A stretch of 64,000 bases of DNA from Streptomyces sp. TRM49041 (lineage in GTDB: Bacteria; Actinomycetota; Actinomycetes; Streptomycetales; Streptomycetaceae). The stretch covers positions 1-64,000 of the forward strand of contig NZ_VSRY01000157.1 in the NCBI RefSeq assembly GCF_008271805.1, given 5' to 3'. Below are positions 15,988 through 26,545 of this stretch, piece by piece. Under the pieces are notes generated by a model. That model had not been told where the DNA came from and ran no database searches. It saw nothing but the letters and a program-made list of their open reading frames with translations. The position numbers and the translations under genes were made by a program. Numbering within the stretch: the stretch's first letter is position 1; each line of letters opens with the position of its first letter.

Positions 15988-16980
15988 TCAGCGACCGACG
16001 GTCGCCATGCCCGCCGCGTCGTACCGCTCGCCCGACACGGCGGTACGCGGCACCGCGGCCGACACCGCGGCCAGTTGCTCGTCGGTGAGCCGCAGCTCCG
16101 CCGCGGCGACGTTCTCGCGCAGGTACGGGATGCGGCGCGTGCCCGGGATGGGGACGATGTCCTCGCCCTGGGCCAGCAGCCAGGCCAGCGCGAGCTGCAC
16201 GGGGCTGCAGCCGAACTCGGCGGCGAGTTCCCGCAGCCGTTCGACGATGCGTACGTTGCGCCGCAGGTGTTCCTGCTGGAAGCGGGGGTGCGAGTGCCGG
16301 AAGTCGGTGGGGTCGAGGTCCTCGGGCCGGGTGATGGTCCCGGTGAGGAAGCCGCGGCCGATGGGTGAGTACGCGACCAGCGTGGTGCCCAGCTCCCGTG
16401 CCGCGGGCAGGACTTCGTCCTCGACCTCACGGGTCCACAGCGAGTACTCGGTCTGCAGGGCCGCGATGGGGTGCACCGCGTGCGCCCTGCGCAGCGTGTC
16501 GGCCGTCACCTCGGACAGGCCCAGGTGCCGCACCTTGCCCGCCCGCACCAGTTCGGCCATGGCCCCGACCGTCTCCTCGATGGGCACATCGGGGTCGCGG
16601 CGGTGCAGGTAGTAGAGGTCGACGTGGTCGACGCCGAGCCGCTGGAGGGAGGCGTCGATGGCGCGGCGGCAGTGTTCCGGACTGGAGTCGACCATCCGGC
16701 CGAGGCGCGGGTCGGTCTCGTCGCGCCTGATACCGAACTTGGTGGCCAGGAACACCTCGTCGCGGCGCCCGGCGACGGCGCGGCCCACCAGGCGTTCGTT
16801 GTGGCCCTTGCCGTACATGTCGGCCGTGTCGAGGAAGGTGACGCCGGAGTCGAGGGCCGCCGTGAGGGTCTCCAGGCTGCCGCCCTCGTCCGTCGGGCCG
16901 TAGAACTCGGACATGCCCATGCACCCCAGCCCGACGGCGGAGACCGACGGTCCGTTCCTGCCGATCCTGCGTTGTCGCAC
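15988..16980 (-). CDS. Aldo/keto reductase
   Basis: A 330-residue NADPH-dependent (beta/alpha)8 oxidoreductase. It has the N-terminus LGLGCMGMSEFYGP, the catalytic Asp/Tyr in FLDTADMYGKGHNE, the catalytic Lys in FLATKFG, and the catalytic His region YYLHRRDP. The family includes YhdN/YajO-like reductases. In this cluster it could reduce the keto group of the butenolide or acyl chain, a step done by short-chain reductases in the classical A-factor pathway. The GTG start at 16980 has AAGGAGA 4 bp upstream. The upstream leader contains a 10-bp tandem repeat. Confidence 0.9.
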   Translation of the reverse strand: MRQRRIGRNGPSVSAVGLGCMGMSEFYGPTDEGGSLETLTAALDSGVTFLDTADMYGKGHNERLVGRAVAGRRDEVFLATKFGIRRDETDPRLGRMVDSSPEHCRRAIDASLQRLGVDHVDLYYLHRRDPDVPIEETVGAMAELVRAGKVRHLGLSEVTADTLRRAHAVHPIAALQTEYSLWTREVEDEVLPAARELGTTLVAYSPIGRGFLTGTITRPEDLDPTDFRHSHPRFQQEHLRRNVRIVERLRELAAEFGCSPVQLALAWLLAQGEDIVPIPGTRRIPYLRENVAAAELRLTDEQLAAVSAAVPRTAVSGERYDAAGMATVGR

Positions 16981-16998
16981 GTGTGTCTCCTTGTGCCT

Positions 16999-17024
16999 CG
17001 TCGTGCCATGTCGTGCCTTGTCGT
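16999..17024. repeat. 10-bp tandem repeat containing TCGTGC
   Basis: TCGTGC occurs at 16999, 17009 and 17019, exactly 10 bp apart. Its complement GCACGA is the motif repeated at 19848-19932 elsewhere in the cluster. It lies just upstream of the aldo/keto reductase ribosome site. Confidence 0.6.
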
Positions 17025-17258
17025 GCGCGTACCGGTGTCCATGGTCTCCGCGCGTACTCCCGGACCGCTCACGCGGCACTCACGGCCGGGGTGAGCGCCG
17101 CGTGGGCCGCGCATGGGACGCCGGTGAGGCAAATCGGAGTCGGCGTTGCCACCTTGAGTGCTCCGACGAGAGCCCCGGAGGGATGACGCAGTGACGGCAA
17201 CGCGCGACACGACCAGCACCATGACGAGGCGCCCTTGCGACGCCGGCCGGAGCGCCGG

Positions 17259-18337
<1,079 letters not shown>

Positions 18338-18368
18338 CACACCACCATCCACGATCGGAGCACACACC

Positions 18369-18611
18369 ATGCAGGACATCGAGCAGCGGGTCTCCGCCCT
18401 CCTCTCGGACCAGTTCAAGGTCAAGGCGGACACCATCCAGCCGGACGTGACGCTCGGCAAGCTCTCCTTCGACTCACTCGTACTGATCGAGCTCGGCCTG
18501 GTCCTGGACAAGGAGTTCGGCGTCGAGATCGACGACGGCGAGCTGACCGAGCACCACACCATCGAGGGCCTCGTTGAGCTGCTGGCCGCCAAGGGAGCGG
18601 CGGTCCGATGA
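18369..18611 (+). CDS. Acyl carrier protein
   Basis: An 80-residue four-helix carrier protein. The phosphopantetheine attachment serine is S36 in LSFDSLVLIELGLVLDKEFG; the motif is FDSL rather than the commoner GxDSL. It is discrete, so it carries intermediates for the flanking KAS III and KAS II enzymes and possibly donates the chain to the AfsA homologue or PKS. Its stop overlaps the KAS II start by 4 bp (18608-18611), indicating translational coupling. Confidence 0.92.
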   Translation: MQDIEQRVSALLSDQFKVKADTIQPDVTLGKLSFDSLVLIELGLVLDKEFGVEIDDGELTEHHTIEGLVELLAAKGAAVR

Positions 18612-19837
18612 CGGCACTCGGCGGTGACATAGCCGTCACCGGTCTCGGCCTGGTCACCCCCGCCGGGATCGGTGTGGAGGAGAACTGGGAGCGGCTGCTC
18701 TCGGGGCGCTCCCGCGCCACGCGGGACGGCGCACTCGACGGGATGCCGGTCGACTTCTCCTGCCGTGTCCCCGGTTTCCACGCCGAGGAACTGCTGGGCG
18801 GCTTCGCCTCCTGGCAGCTGGAGCGGTTTGTGCAACTCGCCCTGGTCGCGGGGCGGATGGCGGTGCGGGACGCCGGATGGAACCCGGAGACCTGGGACGG
18901 CAGGCGAGTCGGCGTGGTGCTCGGCAACTCGCTGGGCGGCGCGGCGACGTTCGAGGAGCAGCATCTCGTCCTGTGTGAGCGCGGCCCGGCGAAGGTGTCC
19001 CCGCTGCTGGTGACGAAGTACATGCCCAACATGGCCGCCGGCTACCTGGCGATCGACGTCGGCGCGACCGGGCCCAGCATGGTCACCGCCACGGCGTGCG
19101 CCTCGGGGGCGACGGCGGTCGGGACCGCGCGGGACTGGCTGCGATCGGGGGCCTGCGACATCGTGCTGGCCGGTGCGAGCGAGTCCGCGCTCACCCCGAC
19201 GGTGATGGCGGGCCTCGGCAGGATGGGCGCCCTCTCCCGGTCGGGCGACGCTCCCGAGCACGCGTGCAAGCCCTTCGACGCCGAGCGCGACGGCTTCGTC
19301 GCGGCCGAGGCCGCCGGGGTGCTGGTCCTGGAGCGCACCGCGGACGCCCGCTCCCGGGGCGCGACGGTACGCGCGCTGGTCGGGGGCTACGGTGCCTCGT
19401 CCGACGCCCACCACGCCACCGCGCCCCATCCGGACGGTCAGGGCATCGAGCGGGCCCTGCGCGGCGGGCTGGCGGACGCCGGGGTCGCGCCGGACGAGGT
19501 CGACCACGTCAACGCGCACGGCACCGCGACCCCGATGAACGACGTCATCGAGGGCCGGATGCTGCGCCGGGTCCTGGGCGACCGCGCGGCGGTGACCTCC
19601 ACCAAGGGCGTCACCGGCCACGCGCTGGCCGCGGCCGGCGCGATCGAGGCGGCCTACGCGGTACTGGCCGTGCAGCACGGCGTGGTGCCTCCGACTGCGA
19701 ACCTGAAGAACCCGGACCCGTCCATCGAGCTGGACGTCGTCAGCGGTGAGCCCCGTAGGACCCGGGTGGACGTGGCCGTCAGTACGTCGCTCGGCTTCGG
19801 CGGTCACAATGCCGCGCTCGTCCTCACCTCGGCCTGA
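18608..19837 (+). CDS. Beta-ketoacyl-ACP synthase II (FabF-like)
   Basis: A 409-residue elongating condensing enzyme with C164 (TATACASGA), H304 (NAHGTATP), K333 (TSTKGVTGH) and H338, the full KAS II catalytic set, and the C-terminal glycine-rich loop LGFGGHNAALVL. Lacking a paired chain-length factor gene it is FabF-like rather than a type II aromatic KS-alpha. It probably extends the KAS III-primed chain on the adjacent ACP. It is translationally coupled to that ACP gene. Confidence 0.93.
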   Translation: MTALGGDIAVTGLGLVTPAGIGVEENWERLLSGRSRATRDGALDGMPVDFSCRVPGFHAEELLGGFASWQLERFVQLALVAGRMAVRDAGWNPETWDGRRVGVVLGNSLGGAATFEEQHLVLCERGPAKVSPLLVTKYMPNMAAGYLAIDVGATGPSMVTATACASGATAVGTARDWLRSGACDIVLAGASESALTPTVMAGLGRMGALSRSGDAPEHACKPFDAERDGFVAAEAAGVLVLERTADARSRGATVRALVGGYGASSDAHHATAPHPDGQGIERALRGGLADAGVAPDEVDHVNAHGTATPMNDVIEGRMLRRVLGDRAAVTSTKGVTGHALAAAGAIEAAYAVLAVQHGVVPPTANLKNPDPSIELDVVSGEPRRTRVDVAVSTSLGFGGHNAALVLTSA

Positions 19838-19847
19838 ACGCCACCCG

Positions 19848-19932
19848 GCACGAGCCGTGGAAGCCGCACGAACGGTGCGGCCGCACGAGCGGCACGACCC
19901 GCACGAGTAGCCGAGCAGTACAAGCAGCACGA
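19848..19932 (+). repeat. Irregular GCACGA repeat cluster
   Basis: GCACGA occurs six times (19848, 19866, 19883, 19892, 19901, 19927) between the KAS II stop and the thioesterase start. The reverse complement is tandemly repeated at 16999-17024. It may be simple slippage or a binding-site array. Confidence 0.6.
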
Positions 19933-19950
19933 GCCACAGGAGCCCATGCC

Positions 19951-20742
19951 ATGTCTCCCCCACCCGTCGACCGGTGGACGGCCGTGCTGCGGCCCGCGTC
20001 GCGGCTCGGCGGCCGCCTCGTCGTCTTCCCGCACGCGGGCGCCGGCACGGAGCGCTACGCGACCCTCGTGTCGGAGCTGCCGGACGATGTCGAGGTGGTC
20101 GGCGTGACGCTTCCCGGCCGGGAGCGCCGGGCGGGCCTGCCGCCCTGCCTGTCGACGGCGGAGGCGGTCGGGGCGGTCGACGCGGAGCTGGGCGCGCTCA
20201 CGCCCGTGCCCACCGTGTTCTTCGGGCACAGCATGGGCGCGCTGCTGGCCGTGGCCACCGCCCACCGGGGCGGGGCGCGGTGCGACGGACTGGTGGTCAG
20301 CTGCTCGGTGCCGGGTGCCCGCGGCCTCCGCCTTCCCGGGCGGCCGGATGGACGGGACGAGTGGGCCGCCGTCCTGGCCGCGCACCGGCTGCCGGCCGAC
20401 GCCCTGGAGAACCCGGCTCTCAACGACGCCCAGCGGGTCCTCGCCCACGATCTCGCCCTCACGCGCGACGCGCTTCGGGCCGTGGGCGGTGGTCCCTGTC
20501 CCCCGGCGCCGCTGACCGTGCCGCTGACGGCGCTGGCAGGCCGGGACGACCCCCTCGTCGATCCGGCCGTGCTGCCGCTGTGGGGCCACTTCACCTCCGG
20601 GCCGTTCCGCGCGCGACTCGCCGATGGCGGGCACTTCTTCCCGTTCACTCCGTACGGCCGGGCGCTGCTGTCCGAGGAGTTGCGCGAGCTACACGCCCGT
20701 CGGCTGCCCGAGCCGCTCCCAGGTTCCGGGGCGTTTCAGTAG
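19951..20742 (+). CDS. Type II (editing) thioesterase
   Basis: A 263-residue alpha/beta hydrolase of the TEII family that removes aberrant acyl groups from carrier proteins. It has the N-terminal FPHAGAGTERY motif, nucleophile S94 in GHSMGA, the acid near D200 (AGRDDPLV) and H228 (GGHFFPF). ATG 19951 follows a GGAGCCC leader. Its 3' end overlaps the convergent SARP gene by 54 bp, so high transcription of one could interfere with the other. Confidence 0.92.
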   Translation: MSPPPVDRWTAVLRPASRLGGRLVVFPHAGAGTERYATLVSELPDDVEVVGVTLPGRERRAGLPPCLSTAEAVGAVDAELGALTPVPTVFFGHSMGALLAVATAHRGGARCDGLVVSCSVPGARGLRLPGRPDGRDEWAAVLAAHRLPADALENPALNDAQRVLAHDLALTRDALRAVGGGPCPPAPLTVPLTALAGRDDPLVDPAVLPLWGHFTSGPFRARLADGGHFFPFTPYGRALLSEELRELHARRLPEPLPGSGAFQ

Positions 20743-21534
20743 GCGTCGCTCCAGATGTTCGTCCAGGCTTCCGTCTCCGCTCAGGATGCCCTGCTGGAGC
20801 CGGCGCAGCTGTGGCGAGGGCTCCAGTCCGGTCCCGTCGGCCATCGCGGTGCGTACGTCCTGGTACGCGGCGAGCGCGTCGTTGCGCCGCCCCGACAGGT
20901 ACAGGGCGAGGATCAGGTACTCGTGGAGCGTCTCGTCGTACGGGTTGAGCGCCGCCAACGCGTGGAGTTCGCCGATGACTTCCGAGTACCGTCCGAGCCG
21001 CAGGTCGAGCGCGACCCTACGGCTGAGCACCGACCTGCGCCCCTCCTCCAGCTGTCGTACGTGCGCCCGCAACACCGGACCGGCTGGGACGTCCGCCAGC
21101 GGGGCGTCCCGCCACAGCTTCAGGGCGCTGTTCAACTGGGCCGAGGCCAGGGTCAGATCGCCGCGCTCCGCCGCATCGCCCGCCTCCGCGACCAGTCGGC
21201 GGTAGTGCGACACGTCCAGCTCGCCGCAGGGCACGTCGAGGCGGTAGCCGGTCGGTTCGGTGACCAGGATCTCCTTGGGCGATCTGCACGCGGCGGCGCC
21301 ACGCTGGCTCAGCGCGATGCTCTTGCGGATCTGCATGACGGAGTTCTGGATGCCGGTCGACGCGCTCATCGGCACGTCAAGCCCCCACAGTTCACGCTCG
21401 ATGGTGTCGCGCTGGACGACCCGGCCGTGGTTCAGGATGAGCACCGCCAGCAGCTTCTTGGCCTTCCGTGCGGCGGGTACCACCGAATCGCCGTTCATCG
21501 TCACACGCAGAGGGCCCAGCACTCTGGCGATCAT
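20689..21534 (-). CDS. SARP-family pathway-specific activator
   Basis: A 281-residue Streptomyces antibiotic regulatory protein: an N-terminal OmpR-type winged helix (RVLGPLRVTMNGD to GTGIQNSVMQIRKS, about residues 1-100) and a bacterial transcriptional activation domain (ELDVSHYRRLV..., about 110-255; PYDETLHEYLILALY). There is no C-terminal NB-ARC, so it is a small ActII-ORF4-like SARP. ATG 21534 has GGGGGAG at about 6 bp; an ATG at 21582 upstream is less likely. It is divergent from the PKS gene, which it probably activates. Confidence 0.92.
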   Translation of the reverse strand: MIARVLGPLRVTMNGDSVVPAARKAKKLLAVLILNHGRVVQRDTIERELWGLDVPMSASTGIQNSVMQIRKSIALSQRGAAACRSPKEILVTEPTGYRLDVPCGELDVSHYRRLVAEAGDAAERGDLTLASAQLNSALKLWRDAPLADVPAGPVLRAHVRQLEEGRRSVLSRRVALDLRLGRYSEVIGELHALAALNPYDETLHEYLILALYLSGRRNDALAAYQDVRTAMADGTGLEPSPQLRRLQQGILSGDGSLDEHLERRLLKRPGTWERLGQPTGV

Positions 21535-21795
21535 CTGTTCTCCCCCATCCCCCGACAGCCGGGCACAGCCGATCACGCACAACGGTCCATTAATGAACTG
21601 CAGAACAAATATCTACCACGACCGACACTTCCTCAAGCCATAAACTTCCGACCCGACCACGCGCAGGAACACACCAAATGAGGGAATATCCGGCATCTCT
21701 GTGGAGAGTGTCACCTCCAGCGCTCGGCCACCCCGAAGTCAAAGTTGATCTCGCGTGTACTTTTGCACTGTGACCTTCACACGACAGGGGGCAGA
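21535..21795. promoter_or_regulatory. Divergent promoter region between SARP and PKS genes
   Basis: 261 bp of relatively AT-rich DNA between divergent starts. Before the PKS the stretch GTCAAAGTTGATC ... GTGTACTTTTGCAC ... GTGACC is a likely place for SARP or TetR binding. I could not define convincing SARP heptamer repeats at 11-bp spacing, so no operator is called. The PKS GTG has AGGGGG 4 bp upstream. Confidence 0.5.
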
Positions 21796-24700
21796 GTGAA
21801 TCACGGCGGTATACCCGAGATCGCGGTCGTCGGCATGGGGTGCAGGTTCCCCGGGGCGACCGGGGTGGACGCGTTCTGGCGGCTGCTGGAGAGCAACACC
21901 GACGCCGTCACCCCCGTCCCAGCCGACCGCTTCGACGTGGCGGCGCACTACTCCCCGCCACCGGGTGCACCGGGCAGGACGGTGTCGCGGCACGGCGGCT
22001 TCCTCGACGACCTGTACGGCTTCGACGCCGCCTTCTTCGGCATCGCCCCGCGCCAGGCCCGGGCCATGGACCCCCAGCAGCGGGTCCTCCTGCATGTCGT
22101 GTGGGAAGCGCTGGAGGACGCAGGAATCCTCCCCTCCTCCCTGGCCGGCAGCCGTACCGGGGTCTTCGTGGGACAGGCGACCAGCGAGTACGCGGACGTG
22201 GCCGACCCGCGGCAGGCCCAGGACGTGCACGGTATGACGGGCAGCCGGCTGCGCGCGGTCACCGCCGGGCGCGTCTCCTTCGCGCTGGACCTCCGGGGCC
22301 CGAGCATCGTCGTCGACACCGCCTGCTCCTCCTCGCTGGTGGCGGTGCACATGGCCCGGCAGAGCCTGCTGACCGGGGAGAGCGACCTGGCCATGGCAGC
22401 CGGCGTCAACGCGGTGCTGTCGGCGCACGACTCCGTCGTCTACTCCCAGGGCGGCATGCTCGCGCCCGACGGCCGCTGCAAGTTCGGAGACACCTCCGCG
22501 GACGGCTTCGTCCGGAGCGAGGGTGTGGGGGCCTTACTGCTCAAACGGCTGCCCGACGCGGTACGCGACGGCGACCGCGTCCTGGCGGTGCTGCGCGGCA
22601 GCGCGGTGACCAACGACGGCAAGGGCAGCGGACTCCTGTTGCAGCCCGCGGTGTCCGGGCAGGTCGAGATGGTCCGCGCCGCCTGCCGCAGCGCGGGCAT
22701 CACACCCGGCCGGCTGGACTACGTGGAGGCGCACGGCACCGGCACCCGGGTCGGCGACGGCGTCGAACTGCGGGCGCTGACCGAGGCGTTGCGGGACGAG
22801 GCGTCGCCCCGCTCCAGCCCGCTGCGGGTCGGCTCGGTCAAGTCCAACATCGGCCACACCGAGGCGGCCGCCGGAATCGCCGGGCTGATCAAGGCGGTAC
22901 TGATCGCCCGCCACCGTCTCATACCGGCGTCCCTGCACCTGCGCGACCCGCATCCGCTCCTGACCGACGCGGCGCCCATCGCGGCCGTGGACCGCAACAC
23001 GCCGATAGAGCCCGCCGGTGGGACGGCGCTCCTGGGCGTCAGCTCCTTCGGGCTCTCGGGCACCAACGCGCATGTCGTCGTCGCCGAGTACCCGGCCGAG
23101 CCCGCACCGGCCGCACCGGCCGCACCGGCCGGAGCGACCGCGTCCGCCGCGTCCGCCACGTCCCGCCACGACGGCGCGCGGCCCGAACTGCTCGTCCTCA
23201 GCGCCCGCGGCACGGAGTCCCTGCGCATGCTCGCCGAGCGCTACGCCGCCCACCTGGAACCGGGCGGCGAGGGGCGCCGCTTCCGGCTGCGGGACGTCTG
23301 CCACACCGCCGCCGCACGGCGCGACGCCCTCCCGTGCCGCCTGTGGGCGGTGGGCCGTACGCACGACGAACTCGCCGCGACGCTCCGCCTCCTCGCCGCC
23401 GGGCAGGAGACCCCGGACGGCGGGCTGGTGGACACCGGCTTCGACACGGGCCGCAGGATCGCCTTCGTCTTCCCCGGCCAGGGTTCGCAGTGGCTCGGCA
23501 TGGGACGGCGGCTCCTCGACGCCGACGTCGGCTCCGGCGATGGCTCTGACTCCGCCTTCCGCCGCGCCCTGACCGAGTGCGACAGCGTCATCCGCGAGGA
23601 ACTCGGTTGGTCGGTAGTCGATGTACTCGGCGACGCCGGGCAGGAGCTTCCGTCCGACGTCGCCGTGGTGCAGCCGGTGCTGTGGGCGATGGAGGTGGCC
23701 CTGGCCGCGCTATTGCGGGAGAAGGGCGTCGAGCCGGATCTGTGCCTGGGACACAGCATGGGCGAGGCGGCGGCCGCGTATGTGTCCGGGGCGCTGTCCC
23801 TGCGGGACGCGGCGGCCGTCATCTGCCGTCGCAGCAAGCTCATGCAGCGCCTCGCCGGGCAAGGGGCGATGCTCTCCGTCGAACTGAGCGCGGACGAGGC
23901 CCGTACGGCCGTGGCGCCCTACGGCGCCGCAGTGTGCGTCGCCGCCGAGAACGCCCCGCGCGCCACAGTCCTGGCCGGTGACGCCGACGCGCTGCGCCGG
24001 CTCTCCCGGCGGCTGGAGGCGGACAGCGTCGACTGCCGCCCGGTCAAGGTGAACGTGGCCTCCCACTCTCCGGCCATGGAGGAGCTGCGCGAGGATCTGC
24101 GGGCGGCACTGGCCGGTCTCTCGCCGACGGCGCCCAGCACCGAGATGTTCTCCTCCACCCGCTGCACCCCGGTCGAAGGCGCCCAACTCGACGCCGCGTA
24201 CTGGATGGACAACCTCCGTGAACCGGTCCGCTTCGTCGAATCGGTCCGGGCCGCCGCCAAGGAGGAGACGGTCTTCCTGGAGGTCAGTCCGCACCCGATA
24301 CTGGTCCAGTCGCTCGTCGCCACCCTGGACGAACACAGCGCGCCCCCGGCCGCCGTACCACTCCTGCGACGGCGCCAGGACGAGTACGAGAACGTCGTCC
24401 GAGCCCTGGGCCAGGTCTTCGCCTTCGGCGGCCGGATCGACTGGGACCGCTGCTTCGGCGGCAGGGCCCCGCATGTGCCGCTGCCCTCGTACGCCTGGGA
24501 GACCGAGCACTACCGGCAGGAGCCGGCCACGCGGCCGGCCAGGGCCCACCACGGCCACGTACGGGAGATCGGCCTGCGCGAGCTGGGCCTCGACGGCCTG
24601 GGCGCCGGGGTGACCGCTCGCGGCCGCACTCCCGTGCCGCCGGTGGTCCACCTCAAGGCGGTACTGGACACGGCCCGCGGCATCCCCGGCTGCGGGCCGG

Positions 24701-25797
24701 GCGTACTGGAGCACGCGGAGTTCGGCGGCCGTCCCCTCGACCTGGCGCGGGACCGGGACACCACCCTCCGGGTCACCTTCGAGCCCACCGCCGAGCGGGG
24801 CGTCTACGCGGTCGCCGTCACCGCGGCCCAGGCCGGGGGCGCGGCGGGCGACACCCTGTGTCTGGCCGGCAGGTTCCGCACGGCCGACACGTCGTCGGCG
24901 GCGCCGGACGGCGCGGCCACCGGGGCCCCCGGCCAGACGCCGCCGGCCTCCGCTCCGGACTCCGCTCCGGACTCCGCGCTGGACTCCGCGCTGACCCGTT
25001 GCGCCGAGTACGTACCCGCCGCCGAGTTCTACCGCCGGGCCGAGTCCCGCGGCTACGCGCTCGACACCGCGCTCCGCACCGTCGACCGGCTGTGGCGCCG
25101 GGACGGTGAGGCGGTCGCCCGTATGCACCCGTGCCCCGGCGGGGTCACGGCGGGCCTGGAGGCCGCCCTGCTGACCATGCTCGGCGCCTGGCCGCACCAC
25201 GTCGATGGCGCCGCCGCGGCATGGACCTACGTGCCCGTGTCCGTCGACCGAGTACGGATCGCCGACGGGGACGGACTGTCCCGGGAGCACTGGAGCCTGG
25301 CCCGGTTCGCGCCGGAGGCGCCGGGCGGCGGCAACGGGGCGGACGACGGGGCCGCCGGTGAGAACGCCCGCTGCGATGTCGTACTGCTCGCGGCGGACGG
25401 GAGGGTACTGGCCGAATTCCGCGCCATGCGGCTGCGCCAGGCACCGGGACCGGAACGCACCGACGCCCCTCGCTCCCGTCCCCGGGCCGCGCCCTCCTCC
25501 GGGCCGGCGCCGCACACCCCCGCGCCGGCCCTCGTCCCCGACCCCGACCCTGGTACCGGCACCCCGTCGCCGCGCACCCCGGAGAGCGTTCTGACACAGA
25601 TCTCCACCGTGCTGGGCGTCTCGCTCTCCCGGCTGGACGCGCGGCAGCCGCTGCGCGCCCTCGGACTGGACTCGCTCCTCGCCACCGAACTGCGCGTACG
25701 GCTTCAGCGCGCGCTCGGCGTCGATGTCACCGCGAAACGCCTGCTGGGCGACGAGCCCGTCGGCGTACTCGCCCGCTCCCTCGCAATAGAGGACTAG
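21796..25797 (+). CDS. Type I polyketide synthase, single module KS-AT-(degenerate DH)-ACP
   Basis: 1333 residues. KS: C177 (DTACSSSL), H313 (EAHGTGT), H354 (NIGHTEAA). AT: S654 (GHSMGEAA) with VASH around H757, neither the HAFH typical of malonyl nor the YASH typical of methylmalonyl. A DH-like region (about 920-1215) keeps the hotdog outline (PVPPVVHLKAVLDTA; YVPVSVDRVRI) but lacks HxxxGxxxxP and the downstream catalytic Asp, so it is probably inactive. ACP: S1293 (LGLDSLLATEL). No KR, ER or TE is present. Leu247 is encoded by TTA (22534-22536), implying bldA dependence. GTG 21796 is preferred over the upstream ATG at 21745. It may work iteratively or once, with the discrete KS and ACP set. 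Confidence 0.93.
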   Translation: MNHGGIPEIAVVGMGCRFPGATGVDAFWRLLESNTDAVTPVPADRFDVAAHYSPPPGAPGRTVSRHGGFLDDLYGFDAAFFGIAPRQARAMDPQQRVLLHVVWEALEDAGILPSSLAGSRTGVFVGQATSEYADVADPRQAQDVHGMTGSRLRAVTAGRVSFALDLRGPSIVVDTACSSSLVAVHMARQSLLTGESDLAMAAGVNAVLSAHDSVVYSQGGMLAPDGRCKFGDTSADGFVRSEGVGALLLKRLPDAVRDGDRVLAVLRGSAVTNDGKGSGLLLQPAVSGQVEMVRAACRSAGITPGRLDYVEAHGTGTRVGDGVELRALTEALRDEASPRSSPLRVGSVKSNIGHTEAAAGIAGLIKAVLIARHRLIPASLHLRDPHPLLTDAAPIAAVDRNTPIEPAGGTALLGVSSFGLSGTNAHVVVAEYPAEPAPAAPAAPAGATASAASATSRHDGARPELLVLSARGTESLRMLAERYAAHLEPGGEGRRFRLRDVCHTAAARRDALPCRLWAVGRTHDELAATLRLLAAGQETPDGGLVDTGFDTGRRIAFVFPGQGSQWLGMGRRLLDADVGSGDGSDSAFRRALTECDSVIREELGWSVVDVLGDAGQELPSDVAVVQPVLWAMEVALAALLREKGVEPDLCLGHSMGEAAAAYVSGALSLRDAAAVICRRSKLMQRLAGQGAMLSVELSADEARTAVAPYGAAVCVAAENAPRATVLAGDADALRRLSRRLEADSVDCRPVKVNVASHSPAMEELREDLRAALAGLSPTAPSTEMFSSTRCTPVEGAQLDAAYWMDNLREPVRFVESVRAAAKEETVFLEVSPHPILVQSLVATLDEHSAPPAAVPLLRRRQDEYENVVRALGQVFAFGGRIDWDRCFGGRAPHVPLPSYAWETEHYRQEPATRPARAHHGHVREIGLRELGLDGLGAGVTARGRTPVPPVVHLKAVLDTARGIPGCGPGVLEHAEFGGRPLDLARDRDTTLRVTFEPTAERGVYAVAVTAAQAGGAAGDTLCLAGRFRTADTSSAAPDGAATGAPGQTPPASAPDSAPDSALDSALTRCAEYVPAAEFYRRAESRGYALDTALRTVDRLWRRDGEAVARMHPCPGGVTAGLEAALLTMLGAWPHHVDGAAAAWTYVPVSVDRVRIADGDGLSREHWSLARFAPEAPGGGNGADDGAAGENARCDVVLLAADGRVLAEFRAMRLRQAPGPERTDAPRSRPRAAPSSGPAPHTPAPALVPDPDPGTGTPSPRTPESVLTQISTVLGVSLSRLDARQPLRALGLDSLLATELRVRLQRALGVDVTAKRLLGDEPVGVLARSLAIED

Positions 25798-25868
25798 AAG
25801 TCAACTATGTACTCTGGTATAAATTTCGTCTCGGCGAAGATGCCGACGACGCGAGGAGGCGAAGGCTC

Positions 25869-26516
25869 TTGACCACGGATACCGCCCGTCCCATGGGACG
25901 CCGGGAACGCAGCAAGCAGAGGGTCAGAGCCAGCATCTACTCCTCCGCCCTGTCCCTCTTCGTCGAGCAGGGCTACGACCGCACCACGATCGACCAGATC
26001 ACCGAGCGCGCGGACGTGGCCCGGGGGACCTTCTTCAACTACTTCCAGCGGAAGGAAGACCTCATCACGGCCTGGGCGGACGCCCGGAAACAACGGCTGG
26101 AGCGCTTCATCGAGGAGTCGGCGCTCTCTCAGGACGACGACGTGACCGTCCAGTTGGAGCGGTGCGTGGCGGCGTTGGCCGAGTTCAACGAGGCGGAGCG
26201 GGAGCTCACCACCACCATGCTGCAGGCATGGGTGAAGGCGGGCCGTCCGCTCCTGGAGGACCAGCGGGCCGGGAACGCCTTCGCCTCGATCATCGAGGCC
26301 GGCCGACAGCGCGGGGAGGTCACCTTCGACATCGACCCCCTGAGGGTCGGCAACATCCTGAGGGACGCGTACCTCGGCCTTCTCTACCGCTGGTCGCGGA
26401 ACCCGGACGCGGGAGCGCCCCTGCACATCGAACTGCGCGAGATCCTGAGGATCATCCTCACCGGCGTCCTCGCCTACCCCCAGGCATCCCACACGCCTGC
26501 CAGGCAGGCCAGGTAG
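25869..26516 (+). CDS. TetR-family transcriptional regulator
   Basis: A 215-residue regulator with an N-terminal TetR helix-turn-helix (RASIYSSALSLFVEQGYDRT, then TIDQITERADVARGTFFNYF; about residues 15-60) and a helical ligand domain. It starts with TTG 25869 behind GAGGAGG; an in-frame ATG at 25893 lacks a ribosome site. It lies 70 bp downstream of the PKS gene after an AT-rich spacer (TATGTACTCTGGTATAAATT) that could hold its own promoter or operator. It probably controls the cluster or exporter, but its C-terminal domain does not identify it as a butanolide receptor. Confidence 0.9.
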   Translation: MTTDTARPMGRRERSKQRVRASIYSSALSLFVEQGYDRTTIDQITERADVARGTFFNYFQRKEDLITAWADARKQRLERFIEESALSQDDDVTVQLERCVAALAEFNEAERELTTTMLQAWVKAGRPLLEDQRAGNAFASIIEAGRQRGEVTFDIDPLRVGNILRDAYLGLLYRWSRNPDAGAPLHIELREILRIILTGVLAYPQASHTPARQAR

Positions 26517-26545
26517 AGCGCCGCCACGTGCGGGCGGCCACAACG

